A stretch of DNA of 64,000 nucleotides from Desulfolinea sp050305405 (GTDB lineage: Bacteria; Chloroflexota; Anaerolineae; Anaerolineales; Villigracilaceae): positions 1 to 64,000 of the forward strand of contig JBNLFG010000006.1 in the NCBI GenBank assembly GCA_050305405.1, written 5' to 3'. Within the stretch, counting starts at the first letter, position 1; the number at the start of each line of letters is the position of its first letter. This document shows positions 25,119 through 33,997 of the stretch, one piece after another. Made by a program: the position numbers and the translations under genes. Below the pieces are notes generated by a model. It was not told the DNA's origin, did not search any database, and saw only the letters and a program-made list of their open reading frames with translations.

Positions 25119-25751
25119 ATGGCTGAAATCAAACGTCCGGTTTTTTTCAGTGGAGAAAATCCGGGGATGACTTTATATCTTCCTGGAACAGAACAGGTTC
25201 TTGCAGTCGGAAGTTATTGGTACTGTACAGATAGCCCGTGGGGCGTAGGGCACGCTCTTATCCTTTGGCTGGCAACTGAAGAAACCGAGATTGGACATGG
25301 GAAGATTTTTACAGACAATCTCGACTTGGCGAAGGTATTAGTCAAAAACCTGACGCAGCATTTCCCTGAATTCGCTGATGTCCCCATTGAAACCTTGACT
25401 TACATGGCAGGTGTTCACTGCGAGCATACATACGATGGGGCCCTCTACCAGGTAGTATGCCAGGCAGCAAACTTACGCGTCGAAGTAGAGTGGGGTGAAA
25501 TCCTAGATCGAAAACAGGTCCTTTGGCCGCGATTTCCTGCAGGGGAAGCAGAAGCAGCCTATGATTTATCCACCGTCATTTGTCCATGTCGGTTCGGTCA
25601 TATTAAGATAAATGATAAATCAATCGAGGGTGAAGTAAAAACCGTCCAGACGCCAGATGGCCCACTTTCAAGCACGGCTTTTCTAGCCTTTGCAGAAACA
25701 TGGATAGGACCACTGGAAGGAAAGGATGACAAAAGTTCTCAGCAAGAATAG
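25119..25751 (+). CDS. Uncharacterised cytosolic protein
   Basis: 210 residues; not recognised. No signal peptide or membrane helix. The sequence reads like a compact globular protein, with FFSGENPGMTLYLPG at the N terminus, LILWLATEETEIGHGKIF, a cysteine pair in VICPCRFGH near residue 157, and an acidic, lysine-rich end. ATG 25119 has a good ribosome binding site (GGGAGG). It has its own -10 box and a palindrome upstream and is followed at 100 bases by the HD-GYP gene in the same direction. Confidence 0.7.
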   Translation: MAEIKRPVFFSGENPGMTLYLPGTEQVLAVGSYWYCTDSPWGVGHALILWLATEETEIGHGKIFTDNLDLAKVLVKNLTQHFPEFADVPIETLTYMAGVHCEHTYDGALYQVVCQAANLRVEVEWGEILDRKQVLWPRFPAGEAEAAYDLSTVICPCRFGHIKINDKSIEGEVKTVQTPDGPLSSTAFLAFAETWIGPLEGKDDKSSQQE

Positions 25752-25850
25752 GGATGCTAAAGCTCAGGTAGTTTGCGCCTAAAAGGATATAATGCAAGCC
25801 GCTAGTATGTCATCCACAGAGAAATATCCTAACTAGAAGCTTAAGATTAA

Positions 25851-27401
25851 ATGCCAAACACAATCTCTTTAGATCGCAAAACAAAAATCACAGGTTCTTT
25901 TCCTGCGCGTTTCTGGCTGGAAATGTTTGGTAATTCGGCTCACTTCCCGATTGCCAATATTCTGCTCGAGTTTCTCATAGAAAAGCCTCTGGATTATCTG
26001 CGGGCCCCCGATCTCTACGCGAGCATAATTGCGAGTATGATACAGGCTTATTGGCTTACACGTTGGAAAGATACTCCCTACCCGCGTCGTTTTTGGGGTA
26101 ATCTGATTGGGCCCGCTTTATACACATTGGTTGAAAGTTTAGTGGAAGGACCCCGTTTTTTTGTTGCCCCGCATCATTTAGCTTATTGGGTTGTCGCGCT
26201 TGCGGTTGGGGTTTTACAGGAAGTCCGTCCTCACCCGCCCGTTATTTTTAGCGCTTTCATCATCGTGATTGAAAATATAGTACGCACGACCATTATTTTC
26301 TTCATGTATGTTATTTTTGAAACGTATACCAATAATGCACAAACATCTTCGTTGAGCGTCTTTCTCAGTGATACCAGCCATCGCTTTATTGCGTTGGCTG
26401 TTTTGTTTCTTGGGGTAAGTATTGGTCTTGCCAATTTAACTGCAGATCGCTATCAACGCTTGTTAGCAGAGGAAGCGCGAAGGAAAAACGAAGAACGTTT
26501 GCACGAATTGATAGAAGTTGCCCCTTTTAGTGCGCATCTTTATGAGTTGCACGCTGATGACCGCTTGGTTTTTACCGGCGCAAACGATTCTGCTAAAACG
26601 ATATTGGGTATAGATACTCAGCAATTCATCGGCATGAGCATTGAAGAGGCTTTTCCCGCATTATCCAAATCTGAAATTCCTCAGATGTATCGACGTGTTG
26701 CTTCACGTGGAATCAGGTACAACGGTGAGCAAGTTATTCGGAAGGAAAACGGGACTGAGGGAATCTATGATGTTCATGCTATCCAGATCAGTCCAAATCG
26801 CATGGTTGCTTTCTTTCACGACATAACGGAATTGACACAAGCATACGATATGACCCTTGAAGGTTGGTCTCGTGCGATGGATTTGCGTGATAATGAAACT
26901 GAAGGGCATACGCAGCGTGTTACAACCATGGCGATAGAGCTTGCCAGCGCGATGGGGGTAAGTGAAGTCGATATATTGCAGATCCGTCGCGGTGCCCTTT
27001 TACATGATATTGGCAAGATGGGGGTGCCTGATCATATTCTTTTTAAACCGGATAAACTGACCGGCGATGAATGGATTATGATGCGCAAACACCCGGAACT
27101 GGCTTATGAAATGCTGGCACCGATCAACTTTCTCCATCCTGCGTTGGTTATTCCATATTGTCATCATGAAAAATGGGATGGCAGCGGGTACCCTCGTGGC
27201 TTAAAAGGCAATGATATTCCGTTTGCGGCACGAATTTTTGCGGTGGTCGATGTTTACGATGCGCTCCGCTTTGGACGCCGTTATCGTAAAAGCTGGTCAG
27301 AGGAACGGGTGCAAGAGTATATCGAGGGACAATCAGGCATACATTTTGATCCGCATGTTGTGGATGCATTTTTGAAGCTGCGCCAAAGTTTGAAGGGATA
27401 A
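25851..27401 (+). CDS. Membrane PAS / HD-GYP cyclic-di-GMP phosphodiesterase
   Basis: 516 residues. The N-terminal 200 residues contain about five hydrophobic segments. A short linking coiled coil (DRYQRLLAEEARRKNEERLHEL) and a PAS domain (about 225-325) follow. The C-terminal HD-GYP domain has HDIGK at 385-389 (HD pair) and HHEKWDGSGYPRGLKG at about 438-453, with LDLRDNETEGH-like entry DLRDNETEGHTQRV. These are all the residues expected of an active family member, which breaks down cyclic di-GMP. So the protein should lower c-di-GMP in response to a signal sensed by the membrane or PAS part. A small membrane protein gene starts 3 bases after its stop. Confidence 0.92.
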   Translation: MPNTISLDRKTKITGSFPARFWLEMFGNSAHFPIANILLEFLIEKPLDYLRAPDLYASIIASMIQAYWLTRWKDTPYPRRFWGNLIGPALYTLVESLVEGPRFFVAPHHLAYWVVALAVGVLQEVRPHPPVIFSAFIIVIENIVRTTIIFFMYVIFETYTNNAQTSSLSVFLSDTSHRFIALAVLFLGVSIGLANLTADRYQRLLAEEARRKNEERLHELIEVAPFSAHLYELHADDRLVFTGANDSAKTILGIDTQQFIGMSIEEAFPALSKSEIPQMYRRVASRGIRYNGEQVIRKENGTEGIYDVHAIQISPNRMVAFFHDITELTQAYDMTLEGWSRAMDLRDNETEGHTQRVTTMAIELASAMGVSEVDILQIRRGALLHDIGKMGVPDHILFKPDKLTGDEWIMMRKHPELAYEMLAPINFLHPALVIPYCHHEKWDGSGYPRGLKGNDIPFAARIFAVVDVYDALRFGRRYRKSWSEERVQEYIEGQSGIHFDPHVVDAFLKLRQSLKG

Positions 27402-27404
27402 AAA

Positions 27405-27728
27405 ATGAAAAAGAATATTGTCATTGGCTTGCTGCTTGGAATTGCTGCCGGTGTACTTGACGTAATACCAATGCTCTTACAAGGTCTAACATGGGATGCC
27501 AACCTATCGGCTTTCTTTCTGTGGGTTGTATCGGGCTTTATGTTGGCTACATCCAATTTGAAAATCGGCCCCATTCTGAAAGGAATAGTGATCCCCTTTA
27601 TTTGCTTGTTGCCCAGCTTATTTATTATCGGCTGGAACAATCCGTATTCCCTGATCCCGATTGGCATAATGACACTTATTCTTGGCTCATTGCTCGGTTT
27701 TACTTACAACAAACTTGCACAATACTAG
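27405..27728 (+). CDS. Small membrane protein downstream of the HD-GYP gene
   Basis: 107 residues, three to four hydrophobic segments (about 5-25, 33-50, 55-72 and 78-98). I do not recognise the family. It starts 3 bases after the HD-GYP stop, so it is probably translated from the same mRNA, and AAGGG lies inside the end of that gene. Function unknown. Confidence 0.7.
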   Translation: MKKNIVIGLLLGIAAGVLDVIPMLLQGLTWDANLSAFFLWVVSGFMLATSNLKIGPILKGIVIPFICLLPSLFIIGWNNPYSLIPIGIMTLILGSLLGFTYNKLAQY

Positions 27729-27904
27729 ACCCTTCAGGGCGCGGTTTGCAGGAATTGATGTGGGCTTCGTTGCATGATTGCAACATCGAAGCAGAGATTA
27801 ATTACTTTGTGGAGATATTGGGGGATGTTTTGAGAAAAGAAAATATGAGAAGAATTGTATAATTTCTTTACGGCATCTTTTTTGTTTACGAGACAGGAGT
27901 TTCC

Positions 27905-28288
27905 ATGAATACAAAACCCCGCCCCATCCTTGCTGTGATCTTGGCTGGCTTTTGGGTCAGTGGATCGGAATTCTTCCGCAACGAAATTTTGCTTAAATCC
28001 CACTGGCTGCGACATTACGAATCCCTTGGCGTAGACTATCCCTCCGCCCCTGCGAATGGCTTGGTCTGGGTTCTATGGAGCTTTCTCTTCGCTTTGGCAG
28101 TTTACTGGCTTTCAAGGAAATTCACGCTGCTCGAAACCGCTTTATTCAGTTGGTTCGTCGGCTTTGTGTGGATGTGGCTGGTGATCGGCAATCTCGGCGT
28201 ACTACCTTTTTCGATCTTGCCGCTGGCGATCCCGTTGAGTTTGATGGAAGCATTTTTGGCGGCGTGGATTTGTGTGAGGGTGGGATAA
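27905..28288 (+). CDS. Small membrane protein
   Basis: 127 residues with four hydrophobic segments, starting MNTKPRPILAVILAGF; an amphipathic loop of about 30 residues follows the first helix (RNEILLKSHWLRHYESLGVDYPSAP). Not recognised. Ribosome binding site AGGAG lies 6 bases upstream of the ATG. A TATAAT at 27858-27863 could give its own transcript. It is the last gene before the AT-rich TIR unit. Confidence 0.72.
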   Translation: MNTKPRPILAVILAGFWVSGSEFFRNEILLKSHWLRHYESLGVDYPSAPANGLVWVLWSFLFALAVYWLSRKFTLLETALFSWFVGFVWMWLVIGNLGVLPFSILPLAIPLSLMEAFLAAWICVRVG

Positions 28289-28475
28289 GACAATTCGCTA
28301 TAGTAAATATTAGTCATCTTGCAAAAGTTAATTTTTTTACTACGTTCTCTGTGTCGTCCTCGAGGCAGGCTTCTCAGGGAAATACCGTTTGGAGCTCTTA
28401 TGCAAGGGTGCTATTAGATTTTTTTGATTTATAATTTATAGAAAGACTTGCTTTATAAAATTTTTGGAGACATAT

Positions 28476-29069
28476 ATGAGTAAAATATTTATTAGCTATA
28501 GTCATAAAGATGAAAAATGGGTAAACGAATTAAAGCATTATTTGCAACTCTATACATTTAAAAATAAATTTGAAATATGGTCAGATAGAGATATTTACCC
28601 TGGAGAGAACTGGAAAGATGCAATTGAAAGAACTTTAAAATCTTCCCAGGTTTTTATTCTGCTTATAAGCTCGAATTATCTTGCTTCAGACTTCATGCAA
28701 AATCTTGAGCTTCCTAACATTATTAAAGCTGCAGAAAAGAAAAATGCAGCAATCATCCCTGTCATAATATCGTCTTCTACGCATTCAGAATTACTAAGCA
28801 AGTATCAATTTGTAAACTCAAATGAAACCGCATTGAACTCTTTAGACAAAGATGCACGTGAGAAGATTTTTCTTGAAATTGCAAAATCAATAAATTCTGT
28901 TTTAAAATCCAGAAAAGCAACAGACGAAATAAAGGATGTTGATAATCACGATAAAGCTTTTAATAATGCAATATCTGTAGTTGGCGGGAACTCGATCAAC
29001 ATATCAGGCACTGTAAATATATTTAATATTGCTAATGAAAAAATCAGGGAAGGTAACGAAGATGAGTAG
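28476..29069 (+). CDS. TIR-domain protein
   Basis: 197 residues. The TIR domain fills residues 1 to about 140: box 1 IFISYSHKDEKWVNEL, the BB-loop region WSDRDIYPGENWKDAI, and ILLISSNYLASDFMQNLELP, where Glu78 is at the position of the catalytic glutamate of TIR NAD+-consuming enzymes. The C-terminal tail (about 165-185) has a strand-like GGNSINISGTVNIF stretch, perhaps a contact surface. Bacterial TIR proteins cleave NAD+ or make cyclic-ADP-ribose signals in antiphage defence; this role is inferred here. ATG 28476 is chosen because GGAG lies 6 bases upstream. The gene is strongly AT-rich (16 and 19 G+C in two sampled 60-base lines) compared with its neighbours and overlaps the next gene by 8 bases. 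Confidence 0.88.
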   Translation: MSKIFISYSHKDEKWVNELKHYLQLYTFKNKFEIWSDRDIYPGENWKDAIERTLKSSQVFILLISSNYLASDFMQNLELPNIIKAAEKKNAAIIPVIISSSTHSELLSKYQFVNSNETALNSLDKDAREKIFLEIAKSINSVLKSRKATDEIKDVDNHDKAFNNAISVVGGNSINISGTVNIFNIANEKIREGNEDE

Positions 29070-29607
29070 CGATACAGAGAATAACAGCATGAATGATAGC
29101 GGAAGCATTGAAGATACAGGAATAATTTTGTCGCAGGAAGATGCAGATGTTTTCAAAATTTTAGTATCGCCAGATGACACATCAAGAGTAGATAAAATTT
29201 CAGGCATGATCGCATACTCACAATACACGCTTCAAAAACATCAATTCATTCAGCAATACCTGAAGGAAAATGGCGAATATCCTAATGTAGATCATCTGAA
29301 AGCTATCATTCTCACATTCAAAAATGAAAACGGTGAAACATTGTTTTTATTGAAAGAAGGATCAAAGCGCCTTCTTAAAGAATATGCCGAAGAATATTCT
29401 GAAATCGTTCAACATAACAACATTTTAGACCCAATAGATAAAATTGTAGGCAAGCATACAAAATTTTGGCCATCCGTAGCTTCAGGAATTGTTGGGAGTT
29501 TTATCTATTCACTAGTTATCGCTATGGTTTTGTTCATAGCTTTAGCCACAGTACCTGATTCTTCTTTTGCGAAAATAGTTAGAATAATCATTGACGAACT
29601 CCCGTAG
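29062..29607 (+). CDS. C-terminally membrane-anchored partner of the TIR protein
   Basis: 181 residues; no family name that I can give with certainty. The N-terminal 40 residues are polar and acidic (Ser/Asn/Asp-rich). A helical middle part has DKISGMIAYSQYTLQKHQF and YLKENGEYP, a pattern (D-x-I-x-G-x-IAY...K...F...G-x-x-P) I recall from small bacterial proteins with a C-terminal membrane helix. One membrane helix lies at about 138-163, with 18 residues after it. The start codon is inside the last codons of the TIR gene, so the two are translationally coupled and should act together, perhaps as sensor or membrane effector. It has the same AT-rich composition and a terminator follows. Confidence 0.75.
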   Translation: MSSDTENNSMNDSGSIEDTGIILSQEDADVFKILVSPDDTSRVDKISGMIAYSQYTLQKHQFIQQYLKENGEYPNVDHLKAIILTFKNENGETLFLLKEGSKRLLKEYAEEYSEIVQHNNILDPIDKIVGKHTKFWPSVASGIVGSFIYSLVIAMVLFIALATVPDSSFAKIVRIIIDELP

Positions 29608-29645
29608 TGTGCTCACTTGGTTATTTCTAATTCAATCCTTTACAA

Positions 29646-29677
29646 AAAAACGCATGGCATCAAAACCATGCGTTTTT
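29646..29677 (+). terminator. Terminator of the TIR unit
   Basis: AAAAACGCATGG (29646-29657) pairs with CCATGCGTTTTT (29666-29677), with more T following. It closes the two-gene unit about 40 bases after the stop. Confidence 0.85.
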
Positions 29678-29694
29678 CTTTATCGAAACGTTCA

Positions 29695-29853
29695 GCCCCC
29701 CTCCCCCTGCCCCTAGCTTCGCTGGGGCGTCCCCCATTTTGCAAGAAAAATAGGGGGACAAAGCCTCTCGCCAAGTCTCCCCTAAATGCCGACAGTTTCA
29801 TCGTCGCATTTGGGGGAGATGGCCGACAGGCCAGAGGGGGCCAAAGAGGGGCT
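29695..29853. repeat. Cluster of intergenic hairpins
   Basis: Four stem-loops follow one another: CCCCTAGC/GCTGGGG (about 29710-29727), GTCCCCC/GGGGGAC (29729-29759), a 14-bp stem TCTCCCCTAAATGC with GCATTTGGGGGAGA (29776-29819), and GGCCGACAGGCC (29821-29832). Together they fill the space between the TIR unit and the ABC exporter gene. The pattern looks like a composite REP-type element. Confidence 0.6.
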
Positions 29854-31717
29854 ATTCTACAGAAACCCGTTCAAACTGGCTGTTGAAGATTTCGGCATAG
29901 AAGCCGCTCTTCTCAAGCAAGTCGTCGTGAGTGCCTTGTTCGACGATGTCGCCCTGGTCCATGACCAGGATCAAATCCGCGTCGCGGATGGTGGAGAGAC
30001 GGTGGGCGATCACGAAGCTGGTGCGGCCTTCCATCAATTTATCCATTGCTTGCTGGATCAAGACCTCGGTACGCGTATCGACGGAACTGGTCGCCTCGTC
30101 GAGGATCAGGATGCTGGGGTCAGCGAGTACGGCGCGGGCGATGGTTAGCAACTGTTTCTGTCCCTGCGAGATATTGCTGGTCTCTTCGTTGAGCACCATA
30201 TCGTAGCCATCCGGCAGGGTGTGGATGAAGTGATCCACGTGTGCAGCTTTGGCAGCGGCTTCGACTTCCTCGTCCGTGGCGTCGGGGCGCCCGTAGCGGA
30301 TATTTTCCATCATGCTGGCGTTGTAGAGCCAGGTGTCCTGTAGCACCATGCCAAATTTCTGACGTAAATCCTGGCGTGTAAATTCGCGCAGATCGTGTCC
30401 TTCGACCAAAATCGAACCGTCATCGATGTCATAGAAGCGCATCAGCAATTTGACGATGGTCGTCTTGCCTGCGCCGGTCGGGCCGACGATGGCAATCTTC
30501 TGTCCGGGTTTGGCGATGGCTGAGAAATTTTGAATGACCGGTTTTTCGGGGTCATAGCCAAAGCGCACATTCTTGAACTCGACATTGCCATCGACCTTGT
30601 CGAGTGAGACGGGATTTTCGGTCTCGACCACTTCTTCGGGTTCTTCAAGGAATTCAAAGACGCGCTCTGCGGCGGCTGCTGTCTGCTGCAAAATATTGGA
30701 GATATTCGCAAGCTGGGTCAGCGGTTGGGTGAAGGAGCTCACATACTGGATAAAGGCTTGAATATCACCGACGGTGATCGTGCCGCGCACGGCTAGCCAG
30801 CCGCCAAGAATCGCGACGAAGACGTAGCCAACATTGCCGATAAAGCGCATCAGCGGCATCATCAGGCTCGAAAGGAATTGTGATTTCCACGCCGAATCGT
30901 ATAAAGTGTCATTGAATGTATCGAATGTCTCAACACTCTTCTTCTCGCCATTGAAGGCTTTCATGACGATATGACCGCCGTACATTTCCTCGACATGCCC
31001 GTTGACATGCCCAAGATAATCCTGCTGTTGTTTGAAGTACTTTTGTGACTGCTTCACAATCACGCCGACGACCACGCCCGAGAGCGGAATCACGACTAAA
31101 GCGGCGAGCGTCATCTGCCAACTGATCGAGAGCATCATCACCAGCACGCCGATCACGGTCACTATCGAGGTGATGATCTGGCTCAAGCTTTGGCTGAGGG
31201 TCTGGTTGACCGTATCCACGTCGTTCGTGATCCGAGACAATACTTCGCCTTGTGATGTTTTGTCGAAGTATTTGAGCGGCATACGGTTGATCTTCTCGGC
31301 GATGTCGCGGCGGAAGCGATAGGCGATATTGGTCGAGACATCTGCCATGATCCAACCCTGAATGTAGCCAAAAAGGGTCGAAAGCAAATAGAGACCAAGC
31401 GTCCAGCCGACGATCTGACCGATATAGGCGAAGTCGATCTCACCTGTACCGCTGACTTGCGCCATAACGCCCTCGAAGAGACGTGTGGTGGCCTTGCCGA
31501 GCAGTTTAGGCCCGGCGATATTGGCAGCTGTGGAGCCGACGGCAAAGACCATCACGATCAAAACCGTAATTTTGTACTTCCCGAGATACTCGATCAGTTT
31601 TTTCATCGAGCCTTTAAAGTCACGGGCGGAGTCGCCTTTCATCATGGCTGCCATGTGGCTGCCGGGGCCACGACGTGGCGCTGAACTGCCCTGACGGCTA
31701 TCTCTGCGCTGCATCAT
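29852..31717 (-). CDS. ABC exporter half-transporter (heterodimer subunit 2)
   Basis: 621 residues: a Gln/Arg/Gly-rich cytoplasmic lead of about 40 residues, six membrane helices, and one ATPase domain. Walker A GPTGAGKTT near 411, signature NISQGQKQ near 515 (Ser-Gln instead of Ser-Gly), Walker B SILILDEATSSVD near 537 with the catalytic Glu, and the switch His in IAHRLSTIRDAD. With the partner encoded directly upstream it should form a heterodimeric multidrug or lipid exporter. ATG overlaps the partner's TGA (ATGA), so translation is coupled. GGAGGAATT is the ribosome binding site. Confidence 0.93.
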   Translation of the reverse strand: MMQRRDSRQGSSAPRRGPGSHMAAMMKGDSARDFKGSMKKLIEYLGKYKITVLIVMVFAVGSTAANIAGPKLLGKATTRLFEGVMAQVSGTGEIDFAYIGQIVGWTLGLYLLSTLFGYIQGWIMADVSTNIAYRFRRDIAEKINRMPLKYFDKTSQGEVLSRITNDVDTVNQTLSQSLSQIITSIVTVIGVLVMMLSISWQMTLAALVVIPLSGVVVGVIVKQSQKYFKQQQDYLGHVNGHVEEMYGGHIVMKAFNGEKKSVETFDTFNDTLYDSAWKSQFLSSLMMPLMRFIGNVGYVFVAILGGWLAVRGTITVGDIQAFIQYVSSFTQPLTQLANISNILQQTAAAAERVFEFLEEPEEVVETENPVSLDKVDGNVEFKNVRFGYDPEKPVIQNFSAIAKPGQKIAIVGPTGAGKTTIVKLLMRFYDIDDGSILVEGHDLREFTRQDLRQKFGMVLQDTWLYNASMMENIRYGRPDATDEEVEAAAKAAHVDHFIHTLPDGYDMVLNEETSNISQGQKQLLTIARAVLADPSILILDEATSSVDTRTEVLIQQAMDKLMEGRTSFVIAHRLSTIRDADLILVMDQGDIVEQGTHDDLLEKSGFYAEIFNSQFERVSVE

Positions 31718-33960
31718 GATAATTCCTCCATGCTCAGTTGCGATACCGCAATTTCTTTATAGGTTTCAGAAGATTTCATCAATTCCTCGTGCGTGCCTTT
31801 GCCAACGATCCTGCCCTGCTCGAGCACAATGATCTGCTCGGCGTGCATCACGCTAGCAACACGCTGGGTGACGACCAGCACGGTGCTGTCACCCGTTTTT
31901 TCTTTAAGTTCTTTCCGCAGCGCGGCTTCGGTTTTGAAATCGAGTGCCGAGAAGCTGTCGTCGAAGATGTAGATGGGCGGAGTGTTCACCAATGCTCGGG
32001 CAATCGAAAGGCGCTGCTTCTGCCCGCCGGAAACGTTCGTGCCGCCTTGCGAGACTTCGGCTTGAATGCCCTCTTCTTTGCCAGACACAAATTCGGTCAC
32101 CTGCGCAATATTGATAGCGGAAGCAAGCATCTCTTCCGTGGCGTTTTCGTCGGCGTAGCGCAAGTTGCTCTCGATCGTGCCGGAGAAAAGCACGCCCTTT
32201 TGCGGGACGTATCCGATCTTATCCCGCAGGTCGTGCTGCGTGATCTCGCGGATATCAACGCCATCCACAAGAATCGCACCTTCTGTCACGTCATAAAAAC
32301 GTGGCAGCAGATTGATAACGGTGGATTTGCCTGAGCCAGTTGAACCAATAAAAGCGGTTGTCTCACCCGGTTTAGCGATAAAGCTGACATCGTGGAGCAC
32401 GTCTGCGTCGGCATCCGGGTAGTGGAAGGAGACGTTGCGGAACTCAACCTCGCCCCGGAAATCTGCCGGAAGCGCCTGTGGTTTGGCTGGGTCGGTGATG
32501 GACAGTTCTGTCTCGAGAACATCAGCGATGCGTTCCCCCGAAACCGAGGCGCGTGGCACCATGATGAACATCATCGACATAAAGAGGAAGGCCATCACGA
32601 TCTGCATGGCGTATTGCATAAAGGCCATCATATCGCCGACTTGCATGGCTGCATCAGCAACTTGATGTGCACCAACCCAAATGATCGCCAGTGAAAGCAC
32701 GTTCATGATTAACATCATGAGCGGCATCATCACGACCATTAAGCGGTTGATGAAGAGGCTGTTGGCGGTCAGGTCGAGATTCGCTTTTTCGAAGCGTCCT
32801 TCCTCGAAGGGCTGCATGTTAAAGGCGCGGATGACCATCATGCCCGAAAGCTGCTCGCGTGAGACGAGGTTCAGGCGGTCGGTTAGTTTCTGGATGAGCT
32901 TGAATTTCGGCAGCGCAACCGAGAATACCGTGATGATCATGCCAAGCAGAAAGATGACGGCAACGCCGATTAGCCAGGTCATCGAGGCATCTCGTCCGAT
33001 AACGCGGATGATGCCGCCAATCGCCAGGATGGGTGCGTAAACGATCATGCGGATGACCATGACGGTCACTGTCTGGAGTTGGGTGATGTCGTTGGTCGAG
33101 CGCGTGATGAGCGAGGCCGTTGAGAATTTGTTGAATTCGGCGCTGGAGAAATTTTCCACTTTGTGGAAAAGATCATGGCGTAGGTCACGCGCAAGACCGG
33201 CCGCCGTGCGAGATGACGTGAAGCCAACCGCGATGGTGGCTGCGCCGGAAAGCAGCGTGAGCAGGAGCATGATGCCGCCCATGCGCAGGATATAGTCATT
33301 TTGAAGTTTTGCCGTATCCATGCCAAGCGCTTCATACTCAGATTTCAGGCTTGCTACCGCTGATTGAGCGACCATACTCTCCCCGAGCGCTTCGAACTGG
33401 GCGTCGATCTTGTCCGTTATTTGCGCTTTTTGCGCATCCGGAAGTTGGCCTAGCATGCTGAAAACATCCATGCCCGGTGGGAGCTGGGTCAAGTCGAAGC
33501 CCATCTCGCCGCCGCCCATTTGCGCGGCCATTTCGGGGTTGGCTATCGCCATCTCAATACTCGAGACGGTCAGGAGCGGTTTGGCGAAGATCTGGATCAG
33601 ACGCTCGATCTTGGCGTTGCTAACGTCCTCGTTCAGAACGTAAACGGCTTCCTCTGCGAGAACAGGATATGTCTCCACATAGGTAGCAGCTTCGGGTGAG
33701 TCTGTCTCGATCAGGGTGTAGTGATCCAAAGCATCCGCTTTATCGTCGGCGCTCATGAAGATCGTCACCTTATCCATCTCTGTCGCGCGCATCGCAAGCG
33801 GAACGGCATTCTCGACGCCGCCCTGTTGGATGCCGTTATTGACGATCCGCGAGAGATAGTCCGGCAGCGCCAAATCCAGGTTTGCTTGCGCAAACAACAG
33901 GACGACTGCAGCCAGAAGTAGGGCTGTATAGGGTTTTAAGTATTTTGCCAATCGAAGCAT
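31714..33960 (-). CDS. ABC exporter half-transporter with large external insertion (subunit 1)
   Basis: 748 residues, about 150 longer than usual. After the first membrane helix (about 12-32) there is an insertion of about 190 residues, rich in Ala/Met/Gly and acidic, before the second helix near 230-250; by topology it lies outside the cell. The ATPase domain has Walker A GSTGSGKST near 538, signature NVSGGQKQRLS near 643 and a Walker B ending IYIFDDSFSALD near 664, with Asp where active subunits have Glu; the switch position reads TQRVASV (Gln for His). This subunit therefore forms the degenerate site of an asymmetric pair. It is the first exporter gene after marR. Confidence 0.92.
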   Translation of the reverse strand: MLRLAKYLKPYTALLLAAVVLLFAQANLDLALPDYLSRIVNNGIQQGGVENAVPLAMRATEMDKVTIFMSADDKADALDHYTLIETDSPEAATYVETYPVLAEEAVYVLNEDVSNAKIERLIQIFAKPLLTVSSIEMAIANPEMAAQMGGGEMGFDLTQLPPGMDVFSMLGQLPDAQKAQITDKIDAQFEALGESMVAQSAVASLKSEYEALGMDTAKLQNDYILRMGGIMLLLTLLSGAATIAVGFTSSRTAAGLARDLRHDLFHKVENFSSAEFNKFSTASLITRSTNDITQLQTVTVMVIRMIVYAPILAIGGIIRVIGRDASMTWLIGVAVIFLLGMIITVFSVALPKFKLIQKLTDRLNLVSREQLSGMMVIRAFNMQPFEEGRFEKANLDLTANSLFINRLMVVMMPLMMLIMNVLSLAIIWVGAHQVADAAMQVGDMMAFMQYAMQIVMAFLFMSMMFIMVPRASVSGERIADVLETELSITDPAKPQALPADFRGEVEFRNVSFHYPDADADVLHDVSFIAKPGETTAFIGSTGSGKSTVINLLPRFYDVTEGAILVDGVDIREITQHDLRDKIGYVPQKGVLFSGTIESNLRYADENATEEMLASAINIAQVTEFVSGKEEGIQAEVSQGGTNVSGGQKQRLSIARALVNTPPIYIFDDSFSALDFKTEAALRKELKEKTGDSTVLVVTQRVASVMHAEQIIVLEQGRIVGKGTHEELMKSSETYKEIAVSQLSMEELS

Positions 33961-33997
33961 GGCTGGTCTTTCTCCTTAAATGAAATATTTTTTGCAC

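Noticed and set aside
27491..27862. Possible second small gene after the HD-GYP gene
   Set aside because: Out-of-frame overlap with the small membrane protein; the free part (27730-27862) is too short and has no ribosome binding site. A gene remnant cannot be excluded.
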